DNA from: an uncultured Clostridia bacterium
Lineage (GTDB): Bacteria; Bacillota; Clostridia; Oscillospirales; QAKW01
DNA: 8,162 bases
Assembly: GCA_944387905.1 (NCBI GenBank)
Contig: CALXGU010000064.1
Coordinates: 1-8,162 of the forward strand
Reading direction: 5' to 3'
Shown here: positions 1-6,367 of the stretch, one piece after another
How the letters are laid out: each line of letters starts with the position of its first letter
Position numbering within the stretch: position 1 is the first letter of the stretch
Position numbers and translations under genes: made by a program
Notes under the pieces: model-generated
Database searches by the model: none
What the model saw: the letters and a program-made list of their open reading frames with translations, nothing else
Told to the model about the DNA's origin: nothing

Positions 1-1
1 G

Positions 2-940
2 GTGGATATACGTTTGTTTGAAGCTTTGCTCAGAGCTGTGCCGTATTCCTGCAGACTTATTCTAGTGGGAGATGCGGATCAGCTGCCCAGTGTCGGCCCG
101 GGCAATGTGTTTTGCGATATAATACGTTCCCAAAAAATCAAAACTGTATTTTTAAATGAGATTTTCCGACAGGCATCACAGAGCAAGATAATAATGAATG
201 CTCACAGGATAAACCGAGGTGAATATCCGGAACTGAGTAATGCTGAAGATTTCTTTTTTATTAAAAAATCTTCAGCCGAAAGCATCAAGGATGCGGTAAG
301 CGCGTTGGTATGCGAACGCATACCAAAACGTTACGGTAAAAGCGTCCTTAACGGATTGCAGGTGATAATACCTACGAAAAAGACCGCGGCAGGAACACAG
401 GTGTTGAATGAGCTGATAAGAGATCTTGTAAATCCATCTCAATCGAATAAAACAGAAGTCACAATAAAGAACCGCAGTTACCGTGTAGGAGACAAGGTGA
501 TGCAGACAAAAAATAATTATGATATCGTCTGCCGCAGAAAAAACGGTACGTATGAGACGGGCGTGTTCAACGGTGATATAGGTGTTATAGAATCAATCGA
601 TAAAAAGCAACGGCTGTTATCAGTTGTTTATGACGATAAAACGGCGGTGTATGAGTTTCCTGATTGTGATCAGCTTGAGTTGGCATATGCTATAACCGTT
701 CATAAAAGCCAGGGCTCGGAATTTGATGCGGTACTGCTTGTCATATCAGATATGACGCCTCTTCTGCAATACAGAAATCTTCTGTATACCGCAGCCACAC
801 GCGCAAGACAGCTGCTTATAATTGTCGGCAGTGAACAGGTGATTTTTAACATGGTTGATAATAATAAAAAATCGAACCGATATTCAGGACTCAAACAGAT
901 GTTGCAGGAAATGTTCAGTACAGGGGAGTTCAGTTTATAA
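2..940 (+). CDS. recD2: RecD2-type SF1B DNA helicase, C-terminal part (5' end outside window)
   Basis: This is the last 312 residues of an ATP-dependent 5'-3' DNA helicase of the RecD2 (YrrC) family, which acts in DNA repair and replication-fork maintenance independently of RecBC. The reading frame is open at the left edge. The GTG at position 2 is an internal valine just after the expected Walker B segment, not a start. Full RecD2 proteins are usually over 700 residues, so the N-terminal helix-hairpin-helix region and Walker A are missing here. Visible motifs are helicase motif III LVGDADQLPSVGPGN (residues 21-35), the FLNEIFRQ motif (50-57), an SH3-like insert with RVGDKVMQTKNNY (161-173) and VFNGDIGVI (188-196), motif V AYAITVHKSQGSEFD (228-242), and motif VI YTAATRAR with its arginine finger (262-269). 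It ends in TAATG, overlapping comF by one base, which implies translational coupling. The family call is firm. Its in vivo role is inferred from relatives. Confidence 0.93.
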   Translation: MDIRLFEALLRAVPYSCRLILVGDADQLPSVGPGNVFCDIIRSQKIKTVFLNEIFRQASQSKIIMNAHRINRGEYPELSNAEDFFFIKKSSAESIKDAVSALVCERIPKRYGKSVLNGLQVIIPTKKTAAGTQVLNELIRDLVNPSQSNKTEVTIKNRSYRVGDKVMQTKNNYDIVCRRKNGTYETGVFNGDIGVIESIDKKQRLLSVVYDDKTAVYEFPDCDQLELAYAITVHKSQGSEFDAVLLVISDMTPLLQYRNLLYTAATRARQLLIIVGSEQVIFNMVDNNKKSNRYSGLKQMLQEMFSTGEFSL

Positions 941-1611
941 TGTTGTCTATGCTGTTTCCTAATAAATGTGTCGCATGCGGTAAAATCATCGATGAGGGTA
1001 TTTCCGTGTGTGAAGACTGCGGAAAATCCTTATACAGAATTGACAGGCAATGCTGCAAGTATTGCGGACGAGATATTTTGCCGTGCGGGTGTATGGGAGA
1101 GAAGAATAAATTCAGACGGAATATATCTGTGTTTCGTTATGACGGCAGTGCGGGCAAAATAGTTAAGCGTTACAAAATGGGAAAAATCACTCAGATATCT
1201 GTTTATATATGCCAAGAATTGTCTATGTTAATAAATGAAGAGTATAGCGACATAGATTTTGACTGTATGACATATGTTCCGATGTCCAGGATCAAAAAAC
1301 TGTTTTGCGGCTTTGATCATGCGGAAATGATAGCAAAAGGTATTTCTCAAAAGCTCGGTTTGAAGAATACTGCTTTGCTGAAGCGAAAGTTCTCGTTTAA
1401 ATCTCAGAAAAGTTCAAAAACAAAATATAACAGAGAAAAGAATATCCGCGGAAAGTTTATGGTAGTAAAGGAAGTCAAGGATAAGACCATTCTGATCATA
1501 GATGATGTCATGACAACAGGCTCTACATTGAACGAATGTGCCAAAGTATTGAAAGCTGCCGGCGCCGCTGACGTTTTCTGCGCAACTTTTGCTTTAACTT
1601 ATAAAAAGTGA
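940..1611 (+). CDS. comF: ComF family phosphoribosyltransferase-like protein
   Basis: A 223-residue ComF/GntX-type protein. In naturally competent bacteria ComF is needed for uptake of single-stranded DNA and is linked to the ComFA helicase and the DNA-processing machinery. The N-terminus carries a zinc-ribbon-like cysteine set: CVAC (residues 10-13), CEDC (24-27), then CCKYC (38-42) and CGC (49-51). The C-terminal phosphoribosyltransferase fold shows the PRPP loop LIIDDVMTTGST (185-196). The middle holds the family's VPM...GFDHAE segment (113-129), where many relatives have GFNQ. The start ATG at 940 overlaps the recD2 stop by one base and has a GGGGAG Shine-Dalgarno sequence just upstream at 923-928. 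Length is normal for the family. No comFA lies beside it, so a role in DNA metabolism with RecD2 is more likely here than a dedicated competence operon; that is inference. Confidence 0.9.
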   Translation: MLSMLFPNKCVACGKIIDEGISVCEDCGKSLYRIDRQCCKYCGRDILPCGCMGEKNKFRRNISVFRYDGSAGKIVKRYKMGKITQISVYICQELSMLINEEYSDIDFDCMTYVPMSRIKKLFCGFDHAEMIAKGISQKLGLKNTALLKRKFSFKSQKSSKTKYNREKNIRGKFMVVKEVKDKTILIIDDVMTTGSTLNECAKVLKAAGAADVFCATFALTYKK

Positions 1612-1640
1612 TTGATAAATGGAAATCGATATTGTATAAT
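1612..1640 (+). promoter_or_regulatory. Sigma-A type promoter for mreB
   Basis: TTGATA (1612-1617) and TATAAT (1635-1640) are separated by exactly 17 bp. The -35 element begins at the base after the comF stop codon. Transcription should start near 1647, leaving a 5' leader of about 55 nt before the mreB start. In that leader I see only AT-rich sequence and the Shine-Dalgarno element. This promoter explains how mreB can be expressed independently of recD2-comF, although read-through from comF remains possible because I see no terminator between the genes. Confidence 0.75.
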
Positions 1641-1702
1641 ATATTACAAACAAATTTATACAGAAAAACTATATATTAATGTGTTGATACGAGGAGATAG
1701 AA

Positions 1703-2728
1703 ATGATTGGACAGGATGTAGGAATCGATTTAGGCACCGCTACCGTACTTGTGTATGTCAAGGGCAAAGGAATAGTTCTCAAGGAACCGAGCGTTGTAGC
1801 AATAGATAAAGTTAATAACAAGGTGTTGGCTGTAGGCGAGGAGGCACGGCGTATGGTCGGAAGAACTCCGAATAATATTGTGGCCATACGTCCTTTGCGA
1901 GACGGTGTTATATCAGATTATGAAACAACAGAAAAGATGATAAAGTATTTTTTGACCCGTGTTATAAAATCATCTGTTTTTAAGCCTCGTGTAATAATAT
2001 GCGTTCCGTCCGGAGTTACCGAAGTCGAAGAAATGGCGGTAGAAGAGGCGGCTAAGAATGCAGGCGCTAAATATGTGGGATTGATAGAGGAGCCTAAAGC
2101 TGCGGCAATCGGAGCGGGCATAGATATAATGAAACCGAACGGAAATATAGTAGTGGATGTCGGCGGCGGTACAACAGATATCGCGGTACTGTCACTGGGG
2201 GAGGTTGTGCTTTCAGATTCAATAAAGCTTGCAGGCGATAAATTTGATGAATCGATAGTGAAATATATACGCCGTGAGTATAATATGCTTATAGGCGAGC
2301 GTACTGCGGAAAACATAAAGCAGCAGATAGGCAGTGTGTACGAACAGCCGGAAGTAACTACCATGGTAATTAAGGGCAGATGTCTTCTTACAGGTCTTCC
2401 AAAATCTATAGAGATCAATTCACAGGAAATAATGCAGCCGCTGCAGGAATGTGCGTTCAGTATAGTAGACGCATTGCACGGAGTATTAGAGAGAACGCCT
2501 CCAGAGCTTGTAGGAGATATTTATCAAAACGGTGTCGTTATGACTGGCGGCGGCGCATTAGTCCGCGGATTTGATAAGCTTATCTCGAGTAAGATCGGTA
2601 TCGCCACACGTGTTGCTGACGACGCGGTGTCCTGTGTTGCAATCGGAACGGGAAAGTCGCTTGATTATATAGATAAAATGGAAAACGCCGATGCTTCAGT
2701 ATTTTCACGTTCTAAAAGAAAATATTAA
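1703..2728 (+). CDS. mreB: MreB/Mbl-type rod-shape actin homologue
   Basis: A 341-residue bacterial actin of the MreB/Mbl family. It polymerises under the membrane and guides the elongation peptidoglycan machinery. The actin-fold nucleotide motifs are clear: phosphate-1 DVGIDLGTATVLVY (residues 5-18), the segment ICVPSGVTEVEEMAVEEAAKN (99-119), LIEEPKAAAIGAG (127-139), phosphate-2 VVDVGGGTTDIAVLSLG (150-166), LAGDKFDE (177-184), and the adenosine loop VVMTGGGALVRGFD (278-291). Start choice rests on GAGGAG at 1691-1696, six bases before the ATG. The C-terminus carries a short basic tail (SRSKRKY) after the core. It stands alone: mreC and mreD do not follow, and a terminator begins at the stop codon. 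It could therefore be an Mbl-like paralogue rather than the mreBCD-operon copy. MreB and Mbl cannot be separated from sequence inspection alone. Confidence 0.92.
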   Translation: MIGQDVGIDLGTATVLVYVKGKGIVLKEPSVVAIDKVNNKVLAVGEEARRMVGRTPNNIVAIRPLRDGVISDYETTEKMIKYFLTRVIKSSVFKPRVIICVPSGVTEVEEMAVEEAAKNAGAKYVGLIEEPKAAAIGAGIDIMKPNGNIVVDVGGGTTDIAVLSLGEVVLSDSIKLAGDKFDESIVKYIRREYNMLIGERTAENIKQQIGSVYEQPEVTTMVIKGRCLLTGLPKSIEINSQEIMQPLQECAFSIVDALHGVLERTPPELVGDIYQNGVVMTGGGALVRGFDKLISSKIGIATRVADDAVSCVAIGTGKSLDYIDKMENADASVFSRSKRKY

Positions 2729-2759
2729 AAAACCGAGTCATTCAGACTCGGTTTTTTTT
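2727..2759. terminator. Bidirectional intrinsic terminator between mreB and trmD
   Basis: A 9-bp perfect stem (AACCGAGTC at 2731-2739 paired with GACTCGGTT at 2745-2753) encloses a 5-nt loop. It is flanked by a T run on the + strand (2752-2759) and an A run (2727-2732) that gives a U tract on the - strand, so it can end both convergent transcripts. On the + strand the stem begins two bases after the mreB stop codon. On the - strand the last trmD codons form one arm, and the trmD stop codon sits at the loop/3'-arm junction. Confidence 0.93.
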
Positions 2760-3427
2760 AATAAATCCGGGCGCTGCTTTTGAGTAAGCTCCAGCGCCTG
2801 CTGTTTTTTCCACTTTTCAATATTAGCGTGATGTCCGGAGAGCAGTGTTTGAGGAACACACCTGTTTTTCCAGATTTCAGGTCTTGTGTACTGAGGATGT
2901 TCAAGATATCCGTTGAAATGGCTTTCGTTCTGAAAGCCTTCGCTGTCAGCCAGCACACCGTCGATCATGCGGCTGACACAGTCGATAAGTACGCATGCCG
3001 GCAGTTCACCGCCTGTAAGTACATAATCACCTATTGAAATTTCCTCGTCCACTATTTCGTCAAGAACTCTTTGGTCTACGCCTTCGTAATGGCCGCAGAG
3101 AATAACAATATGACCAAGCTCAGAAAGTTCCAGAGCCCGCTTTTGAGTGAGTACCGCGCCTTTTGGCGACATATATATTGTATGCGGTTTACTGCCGCCG
3201 CGGATTATGTCTGTGTAACAGTCATAGATCGGCTGACACTGCATTATCATGCCGGGCCCGCCTCCGTAGGGGTAATCATCGACACGTTTGTGCTTGTCTT
3301 GAGTGTAATCGCGTATATTGAATGTGTTTACGTCTATTATGCCCTTTTCTTTAGCTCTGCCGATAATACTTTCGCCTGTAATAAAGTCGATCATTTCCGG
3401 AAACAGTGTCATAACATCGAATTTCAT
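2738..3427 (-). CDS. trmD: tRNA (guanine-37-N1)-methyltransferase
   Basis: TrmD transfers a methyl group from S-adenosylmethionine to N1 of G37 next to the anticodon, preventing +1 frameshifting. It is essential in most bacteria. The 229-residue length is close to normal. Visible family motifs are MKFDVMTLFPEM (residues 1-12), the DDYPYGGGPGM segment (50-60), the SPOUT-knot SAM-binding region with LCGHYEGVDQRVLDE (110-124) and SIGDYVLTGGELPA (131-144), R153 at the catalytic arginine position, and YLEHPQYTRPE (174-184). Where E. coli TrmD has the catalytic Asp169, a gap-free alignment from memory puts Glu168 here, a conservative change. The start codon overlaps the rimM stop as ATGA (4-base overlap), which implies coupled translation. 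It is the last gene of the operon. rplS, which usually follows, is absent, and the final codons lie inside the terminator hairpin. Confidence 0.96.
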   Translation of the reverse strand: MKFDVMTLFPEMIDFITGESIIGRAKEKGIIDVNTFNIRDYTQDKHKRVDDYPYGGGPGMIMQCQPIYDCYTDIIRGGSKPHTIYMSPKGAVLTQKRALELSELGHIVILCGHYEGVDQRVLDEIVDEEISIGDYVLTGGELPACVLIDCVSRMIDGVLADSEGFQNESHFNGYLEHPQYTRPEIWKNRCVPQTLLSGHHANIEKWKKQQALELTQKQRPDLLKKTESE

Positions 3428-3924
3428 ATTTCCAGCAGCCCCTTTATAGGTGTTATGCGTATAATGCCTGATTTGATGTCGATTTCTTTGACAACATCAT
3501 CAATTTTAGGAATAAGAATTGTTTTTCCCTCGTTTGGTTTTACTTCAAAGACGTCATTGGCGCCTGTTTCGATAACATTTATTACATTACCGTAGTATTC
3601 ATTTGTATTGAAATCAATGACTTTAAGTCCGATAATATCGTCTATAAAATATCTTCCGGCTTCAAGCTCTATTTCATTTTTATCGATATAAATAAGGCTG
3701 CCGACAATGGCTTTGGCACTATCGATATCGTTGATTCCGTCAAGTTTTATCAGCGCTTGTCCTTTGTGTTCGCGAGCGGATTTTACACTGATTTTTTCAC
3801 CGTTGATGTAAATATGATCCAAACCGCATAAAAACTTTGCGTTGTCACAATACGGATAAATCCGAACCTCGCCTTTGAGAGAGTGGGTATTCACAATTTT
3901 TCCGGCGACAAGTAAGTCTTTCAT
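3424..3924 (-). CDS. rimM: 16S rRNA processing / 30S maturation factor RimM
   Basis: RimM binds ribosomal protein uS19 and helps assemble the head of the 30S subunit. The 166-residue product has the N-terminal RimM beta-barrel (about residues 4-85), with the family signature VAGKIVNTHSLKGEVRIYP (6-24). It also has the C-terminal PRC-barrel (about 92-165), with IGLKVID near its start and KTILIPKIDDVVKEID towards the end. I place the start at the ATG at 3924. A GTG six bases upstream at 3930 is in frame, but it lies inside the AGAGG Shine-Dalgarno sequence (3930-3934) that serves the ATG with a 5-nt spacer, and the N-terminus starting MKDLLVAGKI fits the family. It overlaps trmD by four bases. 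A terminator-like hairpin precedes it, so it may be expressed at a lower level than khpA and rpsP. Confidence 0.93.
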   Translation of the reverse strand: MKDLLVAGKIVNTHSLKGEVRIYPYCDNAKFLCGLDHIYINGEKISVKSAREHKGQALIKLDGINDIDSAKAIVGSLIYIDKNEIELEAGRYFIDDIIGLKVIDFNTNEYYGNVINVIETGANDVFEVKPNEGKTILIPKIDDVVKEIDIKSGIIRITPIKGLLEI

Positions 3925-3958
3925 ATACACCTCTGAATAACTGTAAGTATAAATTCAT

Positions 3959-3989
3959 TAAAAAATAAAGGAAGGCTGAAACCTTCCTC
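3959..3989 (-). terminator. Terminator-like hairpin between khpA and rimM
   Basis: On the minus strand AGGAAGG (3988-3982) pairs with CCTTCCT (3975-3969) around a 6-nt loop. The tract TTATTTTTT (3968-3960) follows directly. The stem is only 7 bp, so it is more likely a partial terminator (attenuator) than a full stop. The + strand has no U tract after the hairpin, so it is unidirectional. It starts about 12 nt after the khpA stop codon. I see no convincing promoter between it and rimM (only an isolated TATACT at about 3947-3952), so rimM-trmD probably depend on read-through. Confidence 0.65.
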
Positions 3990-4000
3990 AAAAAAAGCTG

Positions 4001-4228
4001 TTATTTTATTTCTACTACAACTTTTTTAGGCAACTTGTAAGATGCCGATTTGACAATAGAGCGTATAGCTTTAGCAATTTTACCGTGTTTACCGATGATT
4101 CTGCCCATATCGTCGGGAGCGACACTGAGAATATAGGTCACAGTATCCTCTGTTTCCTGTTCCTCAACTGTCACTGAGTCCGGCGCGTCTACAAGTGATT
4201 TAGCAAGGTAGGTTATAAGTTCTTTCAT
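4001..4228 (-). CDS. khpA: KH-domain RNA-binding protein KhpA (YlqC family)
   Basis: A 75-residue single KH-domain protein. KhpA binds many RNAs, usually as a heterodimer with KhpB (Jag/EloR), and influences cell elongation and division in Firmicutes; it acts in the cytoplasm. The hallmark GxxG loop is visible within MGRIIGKHGKIAKAIRSIV (residues 41-59, GKHG at 46-49). It is preceded by the beta-strand stretch TVTYILSVAPDD (29-40) and followed by the basic end LPKKVVVEI. The length is typical for the family. It lies 42 bp after rpsP in the conserved order rpsP-khpA-rimM-trmD, which strongly supports the call. The Shine-Dalgarno sequence is weak and distant (AAGGAACGGA ending about 8 nt before the ATG). 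No KhpB gene is in the window. Confidence 0.93.
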   Translation of the reverse strand: MKELITYLAKSLVDAPDSVTVEEQETEDTVTYILSVAPDDMGRIIGKHGKIAKAIRSIVKSASYKLPKKVVVEIK

Positions 4229-4270
4229 GCTTTCATTCCGTTCCTTAAAAATTGAAAATAACTGTATTGA

Positions 4271-4513
4271 TCAAAGAACACCCTGCTTCTTGAGTAATGC
4301 TTTAACTGTATCAGTAGGCTGAGCACCGTTTTTGATCCAGTTTTTTGCTTTTTCCTCATCAATAGTTACAGTTGACGGTTCTGTGCAGGGATTGTAAGTA
4401 CCGATCTCCTCAATAAATCTTCCGTCTCTGGGAAATCTTGAATCCGCAACGACAATTCTGTAAGTCGGTGCTGACTTAGCGCCCAAACGTCTGAGTCTGA
4501 TTTTTACTGCCAT
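4271..4513 (-). CDS. rpsP: 30S ribosomal protein bS16
   Basis: Structural protein of the small ribosomal subunit that binds 16S rRNA early in assembly. The 80-residue length is typical. The family signature MAVKIRLRRLGAKSAPTYR at the N-terminus is intact, followed by IVVADSRFPRDGRFIEEIG (20-38), YNP (40-42) and the alpha-helical C-terminal half with AKNWIKNGAQPTDTVKALL (56-74). A strong AAAGGAG Shine-Dalgarno sequence (4523-4529) lies nine bases before the ATG, as expected for a highly translated gene. It sits 27 bp downstream of ffh, and I see no promoter in that gap, so it is co-transcribed with ylxM-ffh. Confidence 0.97.
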   Translation of the reverse strand: MAVKIRLRRLGAKSAPTYRIVVADSRFPRDGRFIEEIGTYNPCTEPSTVTIDEEKAKNWIKNGAQPTDTVKALLKKQGVL

Positions 4514-4540
4514 TGTTAAATTCTCCTTTCTTGATTAAAA

Positions 4541-5869
4541 TTATATACCAAATCCTCTGAGAAAACCTTTATTTTTCTTTTTGGAATTCAGTTGCTTAAA
4601 TAATTTGTTCATCTGTTCAAACTGTCGCAGCAAACGGTTCACCTCTTCAACTGAGCGCCCGCTTCCTGCGGCAATTCTTTTTCTTCTGGAAGCATTTATA
4701 ACAGACGGATCCTCACGTTCCTGGGGAGTCATTGAAAGAATGATAGCCTCAGCGTGAGCCATAGCTTTTTCATCAATGGTGGCGTCTTTAAGAGCTTTTC
4801 CGGCGCCGGGGATCATGCCGAGCAGGTTTTCAAGCGGTCCCATCTGTTTTAGCTGCTGCATCTGAGCCAAATAGTCAGTAAGAGTAAATTTGTTTTTACG
4901 CATTTTTTCTTCCAGCTCTGCGGCCTGTTTTTCGTCAAAAGCCGCCTGAGCCTTGTCGATCAGCGTAAGAACATCGCCCATACCCAGTATCCGAGAAGCC
5001 ATACGGTCGGGATAAAATGGCTCAATATCGCTAATCTTTTCACCGATTCCGGCAAATTTAATTGGTTTGCCGGTAATGTGCTTGACGGAAAGCGCGGCGC
5101 CGCCGCGGGTATCACCGTCCAGCTTTGTAAGAACTATGCCGTCTATGTCCAAAAGCTCATTAAAGCTCTGTGCTACATTGACGGCGTCCTGACCTGTCAT
5201 GGCGTCGACTACAAGCAGTATTTCTGTCGGATCAACCTGTGCTTTTATATTTTTCAGCTCATCCATTAGCTGTTCATCGATATGCAGTCGCCCTGCCGTG
5301 TCAATAAAAACTATATCATTACCGTGTTTTTTAGCGTGCTCGATGCCTTGCTTTGCAATTTTTACGGGATTTTTTTCACCGTCAATTTTAAATACCGGAA
5401 CACCTGCCGTATCTCCTACGATACACAGCTGAGTTATTGCCGCCGGGCGATAGACGTCGCAGGCGACAAGCAGGGGACGTTTGCCCTGCTTTTTGAAGTA
5501 AGCAGCAAGCTTTCCGCAGTGAGTGGTCTTTCCGGTGCCCTGAAGCCCCACCATCATAACAATGGTAGGCGGTGCGGAGGCTATTTTTATTTTAGCCACC
5601 TCTGAGCCCATTATTTTTGTAAGCTCTTCATTTACGATTTTTATAACCTGCTGAGACGGAGTGAGGCTTTCAAGCACCTCATTTCCTACGCATCTTTCCG
5701 ATACGTTGTTTATAAATTCTTTGACTACTTTGTATGAAACGTCTGCTTCCAGCAGAGCAAGCTTGATCTCACGCATTGCGGCTTTGACATCGCTTTCGCT
5801 GAGTTTGCCTTTGCGTTTAAGATTTTTAAATGCCTGTGAAAGTTTATCTGCAAGTCCTTCAAATGCCAT
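4541..5869 (-). CDS. ffh: Signal recognition particle GTPase Ffh (SRP54)
   Basis: Ffh binds the 4.5S/6S SRP RNA and signal sequences of nascent membrane and secreted proteins, then docks with FtsY. The 442-residue protein is complete. The N domain is at about 1-95. The G domain has the P-loop GLQGTGKTTHCGKLA (108-122), DVYRPAAITQL (138-148), DTAGRLHIDEQLM (190-202), TKLDGDTRGGAA (248-259) and GIGEKISDIEPFYPDRMASR (274-293). The methionine-rich M domain (about 320-430) has the SRP RNA-binding segment with SRRKRIAAGSGRSVEEVN (394-411) and LRQFEQMNKL (414-423). The P-loop has TTH where many homologues have TTT. It is 13 bp downstream of ylxM, with GGGAG (5876-5880) six bases before the ATG. No ftsY gene is nearby. 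The call is very secure. Confidence 0.98.
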   Translation of the reverse strand: MAFEGLADKLSQAFKNLKRKGKLSESDVKAAMREIKLALLEADVSYKVVKEFINNVSERCVGNEVLESLTPSQQVIKIVNEELTKIMGSEVAKIKIASAPPTIVMMVGLQGTGKTTHCGKLAAYFKKQGKRPLLVACDVYRPAAITQLCIVGDTAGVPVFKIDGEKNPVKIAKQGIEHAKKHGNDIVFIDTAGRLHIDEQLMDELKNIKAQVDPTEILLVVDAMTGQDAVNVAQSFNELLDIDGIVLTKLDGDTRGGAALSVKHITGKPIKFAGIGEKISDIEPFYPDRMASRILGMGDVLTLIDKAQAAFDEKQAAELEEKMRKNKFTLTDYLAQMQQLKQMGPLENLLGMIPGAGKALKDATIDEKAMAHAEAIILSMTPQEREDPSVINASRRKRIAAGSGRSVEEVNRLLRQFEQMNKLFKQLNSKKKNKGFLRGFGI

Positions 5870-5882
5870 ATATTGCTCCCGG

Positions 5883-6248
5883 TTACTTATGTTCAGTCAA
5901 AGGCTTTAAGACGGCCTGGATATCATCGCAAAATTCCGATATTTCAACAGACCGGCAATGCCTGGAATTGATGTCCCTGATATTCTCCGTCAGGTTGAGT
6001 ACGTTTGTGATCTTATCCTCCAGATCATGATATTTTTCATAGAAGCCAAGCTTTTCTTCCAGTTCAAACAGTATAGCCTCTCCGCGTTTTATTGAATCTC
6101 GCACACCCTGACGCGTAATTTTCGTATGCTGTGCAATTTCTGCCAGTGACAGATCCTCATTGTAATACAGTTCAAGAGCATCAAGCTGTTTGTCAGTAAG
6201 AACTCCGCCGTAAAAATCAAGCAGCAGGGAAACCTTTAAGTCTTTCAT
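5883..6248 (-). CDS. ylxM: YlxM family putative helix-turn-helix protein, SRP-associated
   Basis: YlxM (UPF0122) is a small helical protein encoded just upstream of ffh in most Firmicutes and is reported to modulate SRP GTPase activity. The product is 121 residues. It begins MKDLKVSLLLDFYGGVLTDK and has the sigma-factor-like helix-turn-helix region DLSLAEIAQHTKITRQGVRD (residues 32-51), then a long helical tail. I chose the ATG at 6248 because GGAGG lies four bases before it and the protein then starts as the family does. The frame continues 17 codons upstream to 6299, but that extension would cross the promoter -10 element and start point. The 13-bp spacing to ffh and the absence of a terminator place it first in the SRP operon. 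DNA binding by its helix-turn-helix is not established. Confidence 0.92.
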   Translation of the reverse strand: MKDLKVSLLLDFYGGVLTDKQLDALELYYNEDLSLAEIAQHTKITRQGVRDSIKRGEAILFELEEKLGFYEKYHDLEDKITNVLNLTENIRDINSRHCRSVEISEFCDDIQAVLKPLTEHK

Positions 6249-6272
6249 ATACCCTCCGTGATAATTCATGCG

Positions 6273-6299
6273 ATGTGTAAAGCTTATTACTTTACACAT
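6273..6299. repeat. Perfect 10-bp inverted repeat at the ylxM operon start point (candidate operator)
   Basis: ATGTGTAAAG (6273-6282) and CTTTACACAT (6290-6299) are exact reverse complements with a 7-bp spacer. The repeat overlaps the last two bases of the -10 element and covers about the first 20 transcribed bases. The expected start point is near 6290-6291, so most of one arm would not be transcribed. A DNA operator is therefore more likely than an RNA hairpin. The cognate regulator is unknown. Confidence 0.6.
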
Positions 6300-6326
6300 T
6301 ATACAGTATTCTTACAGTTTTGTCAA
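6298..6326 (-). promoter_or_regulatory. Full-consensus sigma-A promoter for the ylxM-ffh-rpsP-khpA-rimM-trmD operon
   Basis: On the minus strand TTGACA (6326-6321) and TATAAT (6303-6298) are separated by 17 bp (6304-6320), an exact match to the consensus. The predicted start point near 6290 gives a leader of about 42 nt to the ylxM ATG at 6248. It is the only clear promoter I see for this operon and fits strong expression of ffh and rpsP. Confidence 0.88.
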
Positions 6327-6367
6327 TAGTATATAAGATAAAAACAAACATAAATAAAGTAATAATG

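Noticed and set aside
1918..2418. A 166-codon open frame on - inside mreB
   Set aside because: It is serine/isoleucine-rich shadow coding opposite highly conserved MreB motifs, with no independent start signals.
3071..3595. A 174-codon open frame on + opposite trmD and rimM
   Set aside because: It is fully antisense to two well-conserved genes, has no recognisable family features or Shine-Dalgarno sequence, and reads as a low-complexity shadow of the opposite strand.
3925..3930. GTG start for rimM two codons upstream
   Set aside because: The GTG lies inside the Shine-Dalgarno sequence that serves the ATG at 3924, so it cannot be the normal start.
3947..3952. TATACT on the minus strand as the -10 of a rimM-trmD promoter
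   Set aside because: The -35 position falls in the terminator-like hairpin with CTTCCT, which has little match to consensus, so the box alone is not enough.
6249..6299. 17-codon N-terminal extension of ylxM starting at an ATG at 6299
   Set aside because: That ATG overlaps the -10 box of the operon promoter, so it lies upstream of the expected start point. The downstream ATG at 6248 has a strong GGAGG and gives the family-typical N-terminus.
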